From assembly GCF_002887735.1 (NCBI RefSeq), contig NZ_PKQP01000001.1, positions 558,001 through 622,000 on the forward strand: DNA of 64,000 nucleotides, read 5' to 3'. The position numbers were made by a program, and so were the translations under genes. The notes below the pieces were generated by a model. That model was not told the DNA's origin, did not search any database, and saw only the letters and a program-made list of their open reading frames with translations. Positions 19,153-28,397 of the stretch are shown here, one piece after another (position 1 is the first letter of the stretch; every line of letters begins with the position of its first letter). This stretch comes from Stenotrophomonas bentonitica (GTDB lineage Bacteria > Pseudomonadota > Gammaproteobacteria > Xanthomonadales > Xanthomonadaceae).

Positions 19153-22100
19153 TCAGGGCTGCACCACGGTCAGCGATGCCGGCAGGCTGCGCCCCACCCC
19201 GCGCAGGTCGGGACGGTACATGTCCTCCACCAGCGGCGGCGGCACGCGATACGTGCCCGGCGTGACCGCGCGCACCAGATAGAACACCTTGGCAGTGCTG
19301 CCACGCGAGAGCTTCAGCGCGGCCACGTAACGGTCGTCGCGGAACTCCTCGTGCTTGATGTTGGCTGCATCGCCCCGATCGTTGACGCTCAGCCCGTCGA
19401 CCACCACATCGGCCCACTGCTTCGCATCGCCCAGGTTGAAGTTCTCGATCTCCAGCCCGGCCGGGAGCAGATCGGTCAGCAGCGCATCGGGCATGTCCAC
19501 GTTCGGGGTGACACTGACCCGCACGATCAGGGCCTCGCCTTCCTTCAGCGGACGCGGCGTCCACGGCTTGCCATCGGTGGTGTACCAGCTGCGCTCCACG
19601 CCGAGCGTGCGGCTGTCCGGCTCCGGTGGATTGCGCGGAATGCCGGCCACTTCCAGGCTGGCGAACATCGGCGGCTCCCCCTGCGGGGTGAAGCGCACGC
19701 CCTTGGCCAGCGCGGCGTAGTCGAAGCTGCGGCCGAACATGCGCCGCGCCGAGACGCTCTCGCTCTCGCCACCCACTACCAGTTCGCCGGAAACCAGCTT
19801 CTTCTGGTTGGCCGACAACGCCTTGCCCATGCGGGCCAGCGCCACCTGCTCCTGGGTGCTCAGCCACATCCAGCCACTGTTGCGGCGGGCATCCAGCGCG
19901 CGACCGAGATCGACCGCACGGGCATCGTAGGCCGGCTTGGACAGCTTGCGCTCGTGCAGCAGCGCGATCATCAACGCGTCATCGCGCACCGCGCTGCCGT
20001 AATCGCCGAAGTAGGCCGGACGGTCAGCCGCGCTCTTGGCGAAGCCGGCGGCAATGGCCGCATCGCCGCGCTTGTGATCGCCCTGCAGGGACAGTGCGAT
20101 GCCCAGGTGCACCAGCGACAGGCCGGTCAGCGACTTGCTGCGTTCGTTGTCGTACAGCGCGCGCAGGGTACCCAGCGGTGCACGGTTGACCCGGGCCAGC
20201 ACGTAGCCCGAATACGCCTGGTTGGCGAACTTCAGGTTCTCGCGGCGGTCCTCGCCATAGAACTGGTTGCCACCGGACAGCAGGTCTTCGCTCAGGCGGT
20301 TCAGTGCTTTCTGCAGCACGTTGTCCGGCACCGCGAAGCCAGCGTCCTTGGCGTCGAGCAGGAACTCCGCGATGTACGGCGTCAGCCACGGATTGATGTA
20401 GCCGTCGTCGCCCCACATCGAGAAGTTGCCGTTGGCGACCTGCATCGAGGCCAGGCGGCCGAAGGCACCCTCCATGCGCTCACGGCGGGTCTTGGCATCC
20501 AGCCCGTCCGCGCCCAGCATGGCCGAGGTCGCCTCATCCAGCATCAGCGCCGCGTAGCCCTTGCTGGTGGTCTGCTCGGCGCAGCCATACGGATAGTTGA
20601 GCGCGCCGTTCAAGGCACTGGCGAATGGAATCGGCGGCAGCGCACTGACCAGCATGCGTGCGGTCACCGAGTCGTTCATCAGGCCATCGGCCAACCCGGC
20701 CTCCATCGTGACGGCGGCCAGCGGATCCAGTGTGCGGGTCTGTGCGCGCAGCACCTGCGGCCACGCCGCGCGCACCGGAAGGTCATAGCGGCGATCAACC
20801 TTGAAGCCGTTGCCGTCCACGCGCACGCGCACCTTGGCCACGGTGTAGCCCTCGCGCGCGGTCAGCGGGAAGCTCAGCGTGCTCTTGGCGTCCGCGTTGA
20901 GCTTGAGCGTGCGGCTGGACTCGCCCAGCGTCAACGGCCCGATACCATCCACCTGCACCTTGAACTCGCCCGGCGTGCCGGTGAAGTTCTGCACGTCCAG
21001 GGTCACGGTGCTGGTATCCCCGGGCGCCATCACGCGCGGCATGCTGGCTTCGGCCAGGATCGGCGCGCGCACCACGGTTTCCACATCGCGCTTGCCGTAC
21101 TGGTCATCGGCATACACCAGCGCCGAGACGCGCAGGGTGCCGTTGAAATCCGGCACTTTCAACGCGATCCGCGCAATGCCCTTGGCATCGAGCTTCACCG
21201 GGCCGGAGAACAGATCGACCGTCTGCACGCGCGCGGTCGGGCGCTTGGCCTGCGGCATCGCCGCCAGTGCCATGTCGCCACCGAACTTCAGCTTGCCGCT
21301 GCTGCCGTCGAAGCTCTCGATCACGCGGCTGTAAATGTCATACGCATCCACGGCGAGGCGACGCTGCGCGAAGAAGTGGCCAGCGGCATCGGGCACCGGG
21401 AAGCGGGTGATGTTGAGGATGCCCACATCCACCGCCGAGACGGTCACATGCGCGACCTTGCCCGCCAGCTGCGGGGCGCTCACGGTGACCGGCAGCGTCT
21501 GCTCCGGGCGCATCTGCTTGGGGGCCACCAGGCCAACGGCGATCTGCCGCGCCTTGCGGTCCATCGGCACATGCACCACGCCGACCGCACGGGCCGGGGT
21601 GATCTTGCTCGGCGCACTGCCGCCACGGAACACCAGCGCGGTGATGTAGACGTCGTGACGTTCCCACTCGGCGGTGACCGGAATGTCGTAGGTGCTGCCA
21701 GGCTTGGCGTCGATATCCTGGACGTAGAGCATCTTGTCGCTCTCGACCATCAGCACGCCCTTGCCGGCATGCGGCGGGGTCACGGTGACGCGCACGGTAT
21801 CGCCAGCCTTGTAGCCGGTCTTGTCCAACGCCAGCTTGATCTTGTCCGGGCGTGCATCCAGGCCGCGGTTGTCGTCGTTCCAGCTCCAGCCGGCGTTGAA
21901 GGGATAGCGACTGGTCAGCCCGGTGGCCGGGTCGAACACGTCCAGCCGGTACTCGCCCCACTCCACCGGGAAATCAACGCCGACCGCCGCACTGCCGGCA
22001 TCAACGGTGCGGGTGTCCTTGTTCTCGAAGCGGCGGGTGAAGTCGTAATCCCAGCGGTTGTCGTTGAAGGTCCAGTGGTAATCGCGCAGCTCGCGCACCA

Positions 22101-24072
22101 GCGTGACCTTCAGGCCCTTGGCCGGCTGCGGCTTGCCTGCCGCGTCCACGCGCATCAGTTCGAAACGCGCATTGCTGTTGGCATCGGCGCCGTCCTTGGG
22201 ATCGAACAGCGGGCGTACACCCACCAACGCCGTGGCCGGCCACATCACCCGCTTCAGGGTGCGGGTCACGGTGCGGCCACCGGTTTCATACACGCTGCCG
22301 GAGAGCACCACGGCGATCGGTGCGGTCGGCTTGACCTCGGCCGGCAGCTCCACGTCCTGGCGCAGTTTGCCGTCGGCCGGGAATTCGGTATCGATGACGT
22401 CGCGCGCCTCGCGCGGCAGCGCGGTGGTCGGGTCGCCGAAGAAGTAGCCCGGCAGCGACTCGACCGGCGACTGCTCGGCCGCTACGGCCAATCGCGCGGT
22501 GAAGCGGTTGCCATCGGCCGGCGCACCGTACAGATACGCCGCATCGGCCTGCAGCTTGAGCGGCTCGCCCGGCTTGAGCGTCTTCTGCGCGCTGTCCAGG
22601 TCCAGCTTCATGCGCTCGGGCAGGAACTCCTCGATCCGCAGGGTCATACCCTGGATCGCTTCCTTGCTGGCCGGGTTGGTGCGGAACTCCACCTGCCAGC
22701 GCCCGGTCGGGGCCTCGGCGGGGATCAGCTGCTCGAAGCTGAAGTAACCCTGCTCGCCCGGGGTCAGGCGGGTCTCGCGGAAGGTCTTGCTGTCCGGCTG
22801 CTTCAGGCGCAGGAAGACGGGCTGCGGCTTCACCGGCTTGCCGTCGTTGTCGCGCAGCAGTGCGGAAATGCGCACGGTCTCGCCGGGACGGTACAGGTCG
22901 CGGCCCGACCAGGTGAACACGTCGAACCAGGCGTTGTCGCGCCCGGCCACGGCGAACTCGCTCAGGTCCAGCGCGGGCTGGTTGAACGGCAGCATCGAGG
23001 TATCGCCGCCACTGCTGGCGATCAGCACATGGCTGGCATCCAACGTGTAATTGAGCAGCGCATTGCCGTTGCCGTCGGTTGCGCCCTTGAGCACCACCTC
23101 ACCCTTGCCATCGAGGATGCGCAGCTCGATCTTCTTCAGCGACGCCCCGCTCTGCAGCGAGGCGGTGTGCACGAACAGCTTGTCCTTGTAGGCACGCGTA
23201 TGCAGGCCGATGTCGCTGACGGTGAAGAAGGCGGTGTCGTACTCGCCTTCGAACGAACCGCTGCGCTTCATCACCGCGAAATACAGGCCGGGCTGCTGCA
23301 GCTCCTTGATGTCCTGGGTCGGCAGGTAGGTGAGCACGCGCTCGTTCTGCTTGCCGCCGATCACGAAGCGGTTGACGTACACCGGCTCGGCCAACTGCGA
23401 CATCGGCGTCTTGTCGCCGTAGTCGCTGTCCAGCTCCCAGCTGCCGCGGCGCCCGCCGCGCTGGTACTGGCTGAAGAAGTTCGGCAGTTCCTTCTCGCGC
23501 ACGCGCAGGAACTCCACGTCCACTTCCGGCACGTTGACCGAGACCACCGGCAGGCCGCGGCTGTCCTTGGCGGGCAGCACGCTGCCCTGCGAGGCGAACC
23601 CGGCCACCGGCTTGAGCTCGCCGGTGAAGACCTTCTGGCGCAGCTCCTTGCCGATCCGGCTGCCATCGGCGGCGAGCAGATCGGGCGAAACGATCAGCGA
23701 ATATTCCTTGGCCGCCTCCACGAACGGATAGCGCAGGGTCTTGCCGTCATCGGACAGCGACCAGCTGCTGTCCTCGGTGCCGACCTTCTCGGCGAAGCGG
23801 ACCAGTGCATCGAAATCCTGGGTGCCGACCAGCGGGCGCGAGAACTCCAGCGCCAGCGACAGGCCGTCGCTCTTCTGATCGGGGTAGGCCCGGACCAGGG
23901 TGAACTCGGTGACCGCCTCGGCCTTGGCCGTGATCGGCGCGCCGGACGGGGCTGGTAGCTGGCCGCTGTCGTTGCGCTTGCAGCCCCCGACGCCGATGGC
24001 CAGGCCGGCGACCAGCGCCAGGCCCGCGATTCCCTTCCAGCTCCACTGCCCGAACCGACTGCGGCTAGCCAT
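19153..24072 (-). CDS. Alpha-2-macroglobulin family lipoprotein with thioester
   Basis: A 1639-residue bacterial alpha-2-macroglobulin (YfhM type). The N-terminus is a lipoprotein signal with a lipobox ending in Cys31 (GVGGC) followed by Lys, so outer-membrane sorting is expected. A succession of macroglobulin beta-sandwich domains leads to the thioester motif YGCAEQ (C1164) inside an alpha-helical toroid domain, and to a C-terminal receptor-like domain. Such proteins trap attacking proteases by covalent thioester capture in the periplasm. The ATG at 24072 has AAGGAG upstream. It is co-directional with pbpC, so protease trapping and wall repair are linked. Confidence 0.95.
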   Translation of the reverse strand: MASRSRFGQWSWKGIAGLALVAGLAIGVGGCKRNDSGQLPAPSGAPITAKAEAVTEFTLVRAYPDQKSDGLSLALEFSRPLVGTQDFDALVRFAEKVGTEDSSWSLSDDGKTLRYPFVEAAKEYSLIVSPDLLAADGSRIGKELRQKVFTGELKPVAGFASQGSVLPAKDSRGLPVVSVNVPEVDVEFLRVREKELPNFFSQYQRGGRRGSWELDSDYGDKTPMSQLAEPVYVNRFVIGGKQNERVLTYLPTQDIKELQQPGLYFAVMKRSGSFEGEYDTAFFTVSDIGLHTRAYKDKLFVHTASLQSGASLKKIELRILDGKGEVVLKGATDGNGNALLNYTLDASHVLIASSGGDTSMLPFNQPALDLSEFAVAGRDNAWFDVFTWSGRDLYRPGETVRISALLRDNDGKPVKPQPVFLRLKQPDSKTFRETRLTPGEQGYFSFEQLIPAEAPTGRWQVEFRTNPASKEAIQGMTLRIEEFLPERMKLDLDSAQKTLKPGEPLKLQADAAYLYGAPADGNRFTARLAVAAEQSPVESLPGYFFGDPTTALPREARDVIDTEFPADGKLRQDVELPAEVKPTAPIAVVLSGSVYETGGRTVTRTLKRVMWPATALVGVRPLFDPKDGADANSNARFELMRVDAAGKPQPAKGLKVTLVRELRDYHWTFNDNRWDYDFTRRFENKDTRTVDAGSAAVGVDFPVEWGEYRLDVFDPATGLTSRYPFNAGWSWNDDNRGLDARPDKIKLALDKTGYKAGDTVRVTVTPPHAGKGVLMVESDKMLYVQDIDAKPGSTYDIPVTAEWERHDVYITALVFRGGSAPSKITPARAVGVVHVPMDRKARQIAVGLVAPKQMRPEQTLPVTVSAPQLAGKVAHVTVSAVDVGILNITRFPVPDAAGHFFAQRRLAVDAYDIYSRVIESFDGSSGKLKFGGDMALAAMPQAKRPTARVQTVDLFSGPVKLDAKGIARIALKVPDFNGTLRVSALVYADDQYGKRDVETVVRAPILAEASMPRVMAPGDTSTVTLDVQNFTGTPGEFKVQVDGIGPLTLGESSRTLKLNADAKSTLSFPLTAREGYTVAKVRVRVDGNGFKVDRRYDLPVRAAWPQVLRAQTRTLDPLAAVTMEAGLADGLMNDSVTARMLVSALPPIPFASALNGALNYPYGCAEQTTSKGYAALMLDEATSAMLGADGLDAKTRRERMEGAFGRLASMQVANGNFSMWGDDGYINPWLTPYIAEFLLDAKDAGFAVPDNVLQKALNRLSEDLLSGGNQFYGEDRRENLKFANQAYSGYVLARVNRAPLGTLRALYDNERSKSLTGLSLVHLGIALSLQGDHKRGDAAIAAGFAKSAADRPAYFGDYGSAVRDDALMIALLHERKLSKPAYDARAVDLGRALDARRNSGWMWLSTQEQVALARMGKALSANQKKLVSGELVVGGESESVSARRMFGRSFDYAALAKGVRFTPQGEPPMFASLEVAGIPRNPPEPDSRTLGVERSWYTTDGKPWTPRPLKEGEALIVRVSVTPNVDMPDALLTDLLPAGLEIENFNLGDAKQWADVVVDGLSVNDRGDAANIKHEEFRDDRYVAALKLSRGSTAKVFYLVRAVTPGTYRVPPPLVEDMYRPDLRGVGRSLPASLTVVQP

Positions 24073-24206
24073 GACGTCACTCCTTGAACAAGGCGGCCAG
24101 TATACGGGCCGTCCCCGTCCGTTCACGGGCGACCCCGGGCGATCCGGGCGTCATGGGTGACCGGCAGGGCCACCGCCAAGGGCAGCCGCCAAGAGCCATC
24201 GCTAAG

Positions 24207-24232
24207 GGCAGCCGACCAACGGTCGGCTCTAC
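24207..24232 (-). repeat. SMAG palindrome overlapping the prpD stop codon
   Basis: A copy of the second SMAG subfamily (core CCGACC-GTT-GGTCGG). Read on the minus strand it begins with GTAG at 24232-24229, and the TAG of that tetranucleotide is the prpD stop codon. Confidence 0.85.
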
Positions 24233-25686
24233 CCGGCGACGTAGAGGTCGACGTACTCGTGCACCGGCATCGCTTCCAGCGCGACCGGGTCCAGCGACGC
24301 CTCGATGATCCGGCGCTGCTGCACGGTCGGGAACACCCCGGCCAGGTGTCGGCGGAACTTGTCCTCCAGCAGCGGGATGCCCTCGGCCCGGCGCCGCGCG
24401 TGGCCCAGCGGATACTCGACCACGGCCTCCATCGTGCTGCCATCGGCGAACGTCACGTGCAGCGCGTTGGCGATGCTGCGCTTGTCCGGGTCCAGGTAGT
24501 CGGCCGTGAACTGCGGCTCTTCCACGCAGGTGATCGTCGCCCGCAGCGGATCGATGCGCGGATCGGCCGCCACGTCGTCCTCGTAGTCCTCGGCAACCAG
24601 CCGGCCGAAGATCAGGCCGATCGCCACCATGTACTGCACGCAGTGATCGCGGTCGGCCGGGTTATGCAGCGGGCCGGGTTTGTCGATGATGCGCAGGCAG
24701 GCCTGCTGGGTGCGCAGGGTGATCTGCGCGATGTCCTCGCTGCGTTTTCCGGTGGCGCGCATCTGCGCATGCACGTCCATTGCCGCTTCGACCGCGGTCT
24801 GGCCATGGAACTCGGCCGGATAGCTGATCTTGAACAGCACGTTCTCCATCACGTAGCTGCCGTACGGCCGCTGGAAGCGGAACGGCTGCCCGCCGAAGGA
24901 GACATCGTAGAAGCCCCAGGTCGGCGCGGTCAGCGCGCTGGGATAGCCCATCTCACCGGCCGCGGCCATCAGCGACAGGCGCACCGCACGGCTGGTGGCA
25001 TCACCGGCCGCCCAGCTCTTGCGCGAGCCGGTGTTGGGCGCGTGCCGGTAGGTGCGCAGCGACTGCCCATCCACCCAGGCCAGCGACAGCGCATTGAGCA
25101 TGCGCTCACGATCCAGACCAAGCAGGTGTGACACCACCGCGGTGGAGGCGACCTTGACCAGCACCACATGATCCAGCCCGACCCGGTTGAACGCATTCTC
25201 CAACGCCAGGCAACCCTGGATTTCATGCGCCTTGATCATCGCCTCCAGCACATCGCGCATGGTCAGTGGCGCCCGGCGCAGCGCCTCGGCATTGCGGCTG
25301 AGCCAGTCGGCGGTAGCCAGGATGCCGCCGAGGTTGTCGGAGGGATGCCCCCACTCCGCGGCCAGCCAGGTGTCGTTGAAATCCAGCCAGCGGATCATCG
25401 CGCCGATGTTGAAGGCGCCCTGCACCGGATCCAGCTCGAAGCGCGTCCCTGGCACCCGGGCGCCGTTGATCACCTGCATGCCGGGCACCAGCGGCCCGAG
25501 CAGCTTGCTGCAGGCCGGGAACGATAGCGCCGCCAACCCGCAGCCCAGCGTATCGATCAGGCAGTGCCGCGCGGTGGTGTACGCCAGCGGCGAGCTGACC
25601 GGGTAGTCGCGGACGTAATCGACGATGTCGGTCAGGACCGTGTCCCATGGCGGGCGCTGGTTGCTGTGGCTGTCATGACCGGACAT
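24229..25686 (-). CDS. prpD: 2-methylcitrate dehydratase PrpD
   Basis: A 485-residue MmgE/PrpD-family enzyme that dehydrates 2-methylcitrate to methylaconitate in the propionyl-CoA methylcitrate cycle. Family signatures include DFNDTWLAAEWGHPSDNLGGILA and SLAWVDGQSLRTYRHAPNTGSRKSWAAGDA. The ATG at 25686 has AGGAG upstream; the frame is open further. It lies 20 bp after prpF. Because the cluster also encodes AcnD plus PrpF, two routes for the same dehydration are present, as in some pseudomonads. The stop codon is contributed by a SMAG repeat. The C-terminus (YVDLYVAG) appears complete. Confidence 0.96.
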   Translation of the reverse strand: MSGHDSHSNQRPPWDTVLTDIVDYVRDYPVSSPLAYTTARHCLIDTLGCGLAALSFPACSKLLGPLVPGMQVINGARVPGTRFELDPVQGAFNIGAMIRWLDFNDTWLAAEWGHPSDNLGGILATADWLSRNAEALRRAPLTMRDVLEAMIKAHEIQGCLALENAFNRVGLDHVVLVKVASTAVVSHLLGLDRERMLNALSLAWVDGQSLRTYRHAPNTGSRKSWAAGDATSRAVRLSLMAAAGEMGYPSALTAPTWGFYDVSFGGQPFRFQRPYGSYVMENVLFKISYPAEFHGQTAVEAAMDVHAQMRATGKRSEDIAQITLRTQQACLRIIDKPGPLHNPADRDHCVQYMVAIGLIFGRLVAEDYEDDVAADPRIDPLRATITCVEEPQFTADYLDPDKRSIANALHVTFADGSTMEAVVEYPLGHARRRAEGIPLLEDKFRRHLAGVFPTVQQRRIIEASLDPVALEAMPVHEYVDLYVAG

Positions 25687-25706
25687 CGCGATTCTCCTGT
25701 TGGGAC

Positions 25707-26891
25707 TTACAAGGTGGCGGCAGGCACCCTTACCGCACCGTCCATCAAGACGCGGGCACTGCGGCTCATGATGGCCTTGGTGACCGTCCACTGACCGTCA
25801 ACGAGCGCCGCCTGCGCGCCCACGCGCAACGTGCCGGAGGGATGACCGAAGCTCACCGATTCACGCTCACCGCCACCGGCGGCCAGGTTCACCAGCGTGC
25901 CCGGGATCGCGGCGGCAGTGCCGATGGCGACTGCGGCGGTGCCCATCATCGCGTGGTGCAGCTTGCCCATGGACAGCGCGCGCGCGTGCAGGTCGATCTC
26001 GCCCGCGGCGATCTGCTTGCCACTGGAGGACACGTAGTCCTGCGCCGGGGCGACGAAGGCGACCTTCGGTGTGTGCTGGCGGGTCGCGGCCTGCTCGATG
26101 GTCTCGATCAGCCCCATGCGCACCGCGCCGTGCGCGCGGATCGCTTCGAAACGCGCCAGGGCGGCCTTGTCCTCGTTGATCGCCGGCTGCAGTTCGGTGC
26201 CGGTGTAGCCCAGATCAGCCGCGTTGAGGAAGATGGTGGGAATGCCGGCGGTGATCATCGTGGCCTGGAAGCTGCCCACGCCGGGCACGTCGAGCGTGTC
26301 GACCAGATTACCGGTGGGGAACATCGCCCCGCCCTCGCCATCATCGGAGGGATCCAGGAACTCCAGCTGGATCTCCGCGGCCGGGAAGGTCACGCCATCG
26401 AGGTCGAAATCGCCGTCCTCCTGCACCTGGCCCTCCACGATCGGCACGTGCGCCAGGATGGTCTTGCCGATGTTGGCCTGCCAGATCCGCACGGTGCACA
26501 GGCCGTTGTGCGGAATCCGCGCCGGATCGATCATTCCGTTGCTGATCGCGAACGGGCCCACCGCCGTGCTGAGGTTGCCGCAGTTGCCACTCCAGTCGAC
26601 AAATGCCGTCTCGATCGCCACCTGGCCGTACAGATAATCCACGTCGTGCTCCGGCACCGACGGCGCGGAGATGATCACGCACTTGCTGGTGCTGGAGGTC
26701 GCGCCGCCCATGCCATCGGTGTGCTTGGCATACGGGTCGGGCGAGCCGATCACGCGCATCAGCAGCGCATCGCGGGCCGGGCCCGGCACCTGCGCGGCGG
26801 CAGGCAGGTCGCTCAGCTTGAAGAACACACCCTTGCTGGTGCCACCGCGCAGGTAGGTGGCGGGAATGCGGAGCTGGGGGAGATGGGTCAT
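25707..26891 (-). CDS. prpF: 2-methylaconitate cis-trans isomerase PrpF
   Basis: A 394-residue protein with a diaminopimelate-epimerase-like double fold. The N-terminal RGGTSKGVFF and GNCGNLSTAVGPFAI are PrpF signatures. PrpF isomerises the methylaconitate made by AcnD so that the cycle can proceed to 2-methylisocitrate. It lies 20 bp before prpD and 80 bp after parE. Normally prpF directly follows acnD; here it is about 1.5 kb from it because three genes intervene, so a promoter of its own or read-through is required. Confidence 0.95.
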   Translation of the reverse strand: MTHLPQLRIPATYLRGGTSKGVFFKLSDLPAAAQVPGPARDALLMRVIGSPDPYAKHTDGMGGATSSTSKCVIISAPSVPEHDVDYLYGQVAIETAFVDWSGNCGNLSTAVGPFAISNGMIDPARIPHNGLCTVRIWQANIGKTILAHVPIVEGQVQEDGDFDLDGVTFPAAEIQLEFLDPSDDGEGGAMFPTGNLVDTLDVPGVGSFQATMITAGIPTIFLNAADLGYTGTELQPAINEDKAALARFEAIRAHGAVRMGLIETIEQAATRQHTPKVAFVAPAQDYVSSSGKQIAAGEIDLHARALSMGKLHHAMMGTAAVAIGTAAAIPGTLVNLAAGGGERESVSFGHPSGTLRVGAQAALVDGQWTVTKAIMSRSARVLMDGAVRVPAATL

Positions 26892-26971
26892 GAAATCATG
26901 TCCGTGCAGGATGGATGGGGACGAGCGGATGCGTCATCCGCTTGAATGGCGCTGCGTGCACCGGAGGACGG

Positions 26972-27298
26972 TCATGGCGTCTGATCCATCAATGCATCGA
27001 GCCCGCGCGAGGTATCCCAGACGCGAAGGATGTCAACGCGGTCCGGAAGGTCAAGGTAATAGATCAAATAGCGATCAAAGATGGGCAAGATCACGAATCG
27101 CAGTGGGACCGGCAGGTCATCGCTGACCCAAGCGTGCCGAGCGGACCCTGCCCCAGGAAATGCCGCGATCCGCAGCAGTGTGGCATCCACCGTCGCGATG
27201 AACCGTTCGCCCAGCGCCAACCCTCCCTGACGCGCGAACCAGAGCGCAGCGTCGGCCACGTCCTGTTCCGCGCGTGGCCGCCACTCAATCCGCTTCAC
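26972..27298 (-). CDS. parE: RelE/ParE-family toxin
   Basis: A 108-residue toxin of the RelE/ParE superfamily. Typical features are the N-terminal IEWRPRAEQDVADAALWFARQGG helix pair (described here; split by the conserved Arg/Glu), a central LPVPLRFVILPIFDRYLIYY strand region and VDILRVWDTSRGLD at the end. ParE toxins poison gyrase, while RelE members cleave mRNA; the exact class here is not certain. The GTG at 27298 lies inside the last codons of the antitoxin gene (14-bp overlap), the usual coupled antitoxin-toxin order. It sits inside the methylcitrate cluster. Confidence 0.85.
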   Translation of the reverse strand: MKRIEWRPRAEQDVADAALWFARQGGLALGERFIATVDATLLRIAAFPGAGSARHAWVSDDLPVPLRFVILPIFDRYLIYYLDLPDRVDILRVWDTSRGLDALMDQTP

Positions 27299-27542
27299 GG
27301 TCCAACCGCTCTGCCAGGTCACGGCGCATCCGCTCGAAAGTTGCCGAGGTGACCGGCGCACTTGGGCCAGACGCCAAGCCCTCCGCAATCAACCTGCGCA
27401 GCAGCTCTTCGGCCTTTTGCCGCTGGCGCTGGCGGATCAGGTCGCGCACGTAGTCGGACGTACTGGAGTACCCCCCCTGGCTGACTTCCTCATCGACAAA
27501 CTGCTTGAGCGGATCGGTGAGCGAGATGTTCATCGTGGCCAT
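27285..27542 (-). CDS. parD: ParD-like antitoxin
   Basis: An 85-residue antitoxin with an N-terminal ribbon-helix-helix DNA-binding domain (MNISLTDPLKQFVDEEV, then GGYSSTSDYVRDLIR) and a flexible C-terminal toxin-binding tail (FERMRRDLAERLDREAD). It matches the ParD/CopG-type family. AGAGGT lies upstream of the ATG, and a palindrome that could be its operator lies 14 bp upstream. It should neutralise the overlapping ParE-like toxin and repress the pair. Confidence 0.88.
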   Translation of the reverse strand: MATMNISLTDPLKQFVDEEVSQGGYSSTSDYVRDLIRQRQRQKAEELLRRLIAEGLASGPSAPVTSATFERMRRDLAERLDREAD

Positions 27543-27555
27543 GATCAGACCTCTT

Positions 27556-27570
27556 TGGCAATTTTTGCCA
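27556..27570. promoter_or_regulatory. Candidate ParD operator palindrome
   Basis: TGGCAA-TTT-TTGCCA is a perfect inverted repeat in a short AT-rich patch immediately upstream of parD, between it and the membrane protein gene. Its position fits autorepression by the ribbon-helix-helix antitoxin. Confidence 0.5.
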
Positions 27571-27583
27571 TAAAAGTGTGCAC

Positions 27584-28300
27584 CTACATCTCATTGATCG
27601 CAACTCCGCCCCGTTCATCCCGCCGCTCCGCTGTTTCGGCTCCCGCGCTACGACGCTCCCAGCGGAACAGCCACAGGATCATCAGCTTGGTGCTCCCGCT
27701 GACCACGGCCAGCAGCAGCAACGGCCAGCCCAGACGCAGGCCCATTGCGAAGGCGAACAAGATGGTGGAGATGTCCAACAGCAGGATCAGCTGGCTCATC
27801 CGCAGCGACACCGCGCCCGTGCGGCCGGAGCGCCAGATCAGCAGGATCTGGTGCGCATAGCCCTGGGCCAGCAGCGCGGTAACGGCCACGATCATCGCCG
27901 AGGCGAGCACGCGGCCCTCATCCACGTGACGCTGCCCCCACACCAGGCCCAGCAGTGCGCACAACAGCGCCACGCACGCCACGACAAGGCTGGCGGTCGC
28001 AGCGCGGCTGCGCCGGTCCGTCCAGATCTCTCTCAGGATCAGCAGCACAAGCACCGAGGCAAGCAGGCGCGGCCACACGATGAAGTGGTTGAACGGCTGG
28101 ATGCTGTAGCCGTAGACGAAGAACGACAGGTAGGCGAGGAAACCGACCGTGAACTGGTTGAGCGACAGGATATCGGTGGCGACTGCGCCCGCCGTCGCGC
28201 TCGCGCGGCGCTGCCACACCTTGCGCAGCTGGGCCCACACACCCACCAGGCTCAGCAGGATGAAGGCGGTATTGATCGCGCCCGCCACGGTGTAAAACAT
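27584..28300 (-). CDS. Polytopic membrane protein, unknown function (PQ-loop-like)
   Basis: A 238-residue protein with about seven predicted membrane helices and a short Arg/Glu-rich cytoplasmic tail (RRSAGAETAERRDERGG). Two related-looking segments, LSLNQFTVGFLAYLSFFVYGY near the N-terminus and AVSLRMSQLILLLDISTILF near the C-terminus, vaguely resemble the duplicated PQ-loop/SWEET arrangement, but I cannot confirm the family. The ATG at 28300 starts the first helix (MFYTVAGAINTAFILLSLVG); the frame is open upstream. It lies between acnD and the parDE module and separates the two halves of the methylcitrate cluster. Function unknown. Confidence 0.72.
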   Translation of the reverse strand: MFYTVAGAINTAFILLSLVGVWAQLRKVWQRRASATAGAVATDILSLNQFTVGFLAYLSFFVYGYSIQPFNHFIVWPRLLASVLVLLILREIWTDRRSRAATASLVVACVALLCALLGLVWGQRHVDEGRVLASAMIVAVTALLAQGYAHQILLIWRSGRTGAVSLRMSQLILLLDISTILFAFAMGLRLGWPLLLLAVVSGSTKLMILWLFRWERRSAGAETAERRDERGGVAINEM

Positions 28301-28360
28301 GTCGCCGCCTGTCCCGGTTATTGTGGAACCTACGCGCCGATGGCCCCATGCCAGCGACGC

Positions 28361-28391
28361 GCCAGGCCCGCACCTCGCGGGCGGGCCTGGC
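28361..28391. terminator. Strong hairpin just after acnD
   Basis: An 11-bp perfect stem (GCCAGGCCCGC with GCGGGCCTGGC) around a 9-base loop starts 7 bp beyond the acnD stop on the minus strand. There is no T-run. It could end or attenuate the prpB-prpC-acnD transcript before the inserted genes. Confidence 0.55.
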
Positions 28392-28397
28392 ATACCG

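Noticed and set aside
19351..23958. A 1535-codon open frame on the plus strand
   Set aside because: It is antisense to the alpha-2-macroglobulin gene and its Gln/His/Arg/Gly-rich composition is the usual artefact of high-GC third positions; no domain is recognisable.
24130..24232. Possible tRNA or small RNA in the gap between the alpha-2-macroglobulin gene and prpD
   Set aside because: The symmetry seen is that of a SMAG palindrome; no cloverleaf or CCA end could be drawn.
26972..28300. A mobile element carrying the parDE and membrane genes
   Set aside because: No transposase, integrase, terminal inverted repeats or target duplication was found around the segment.
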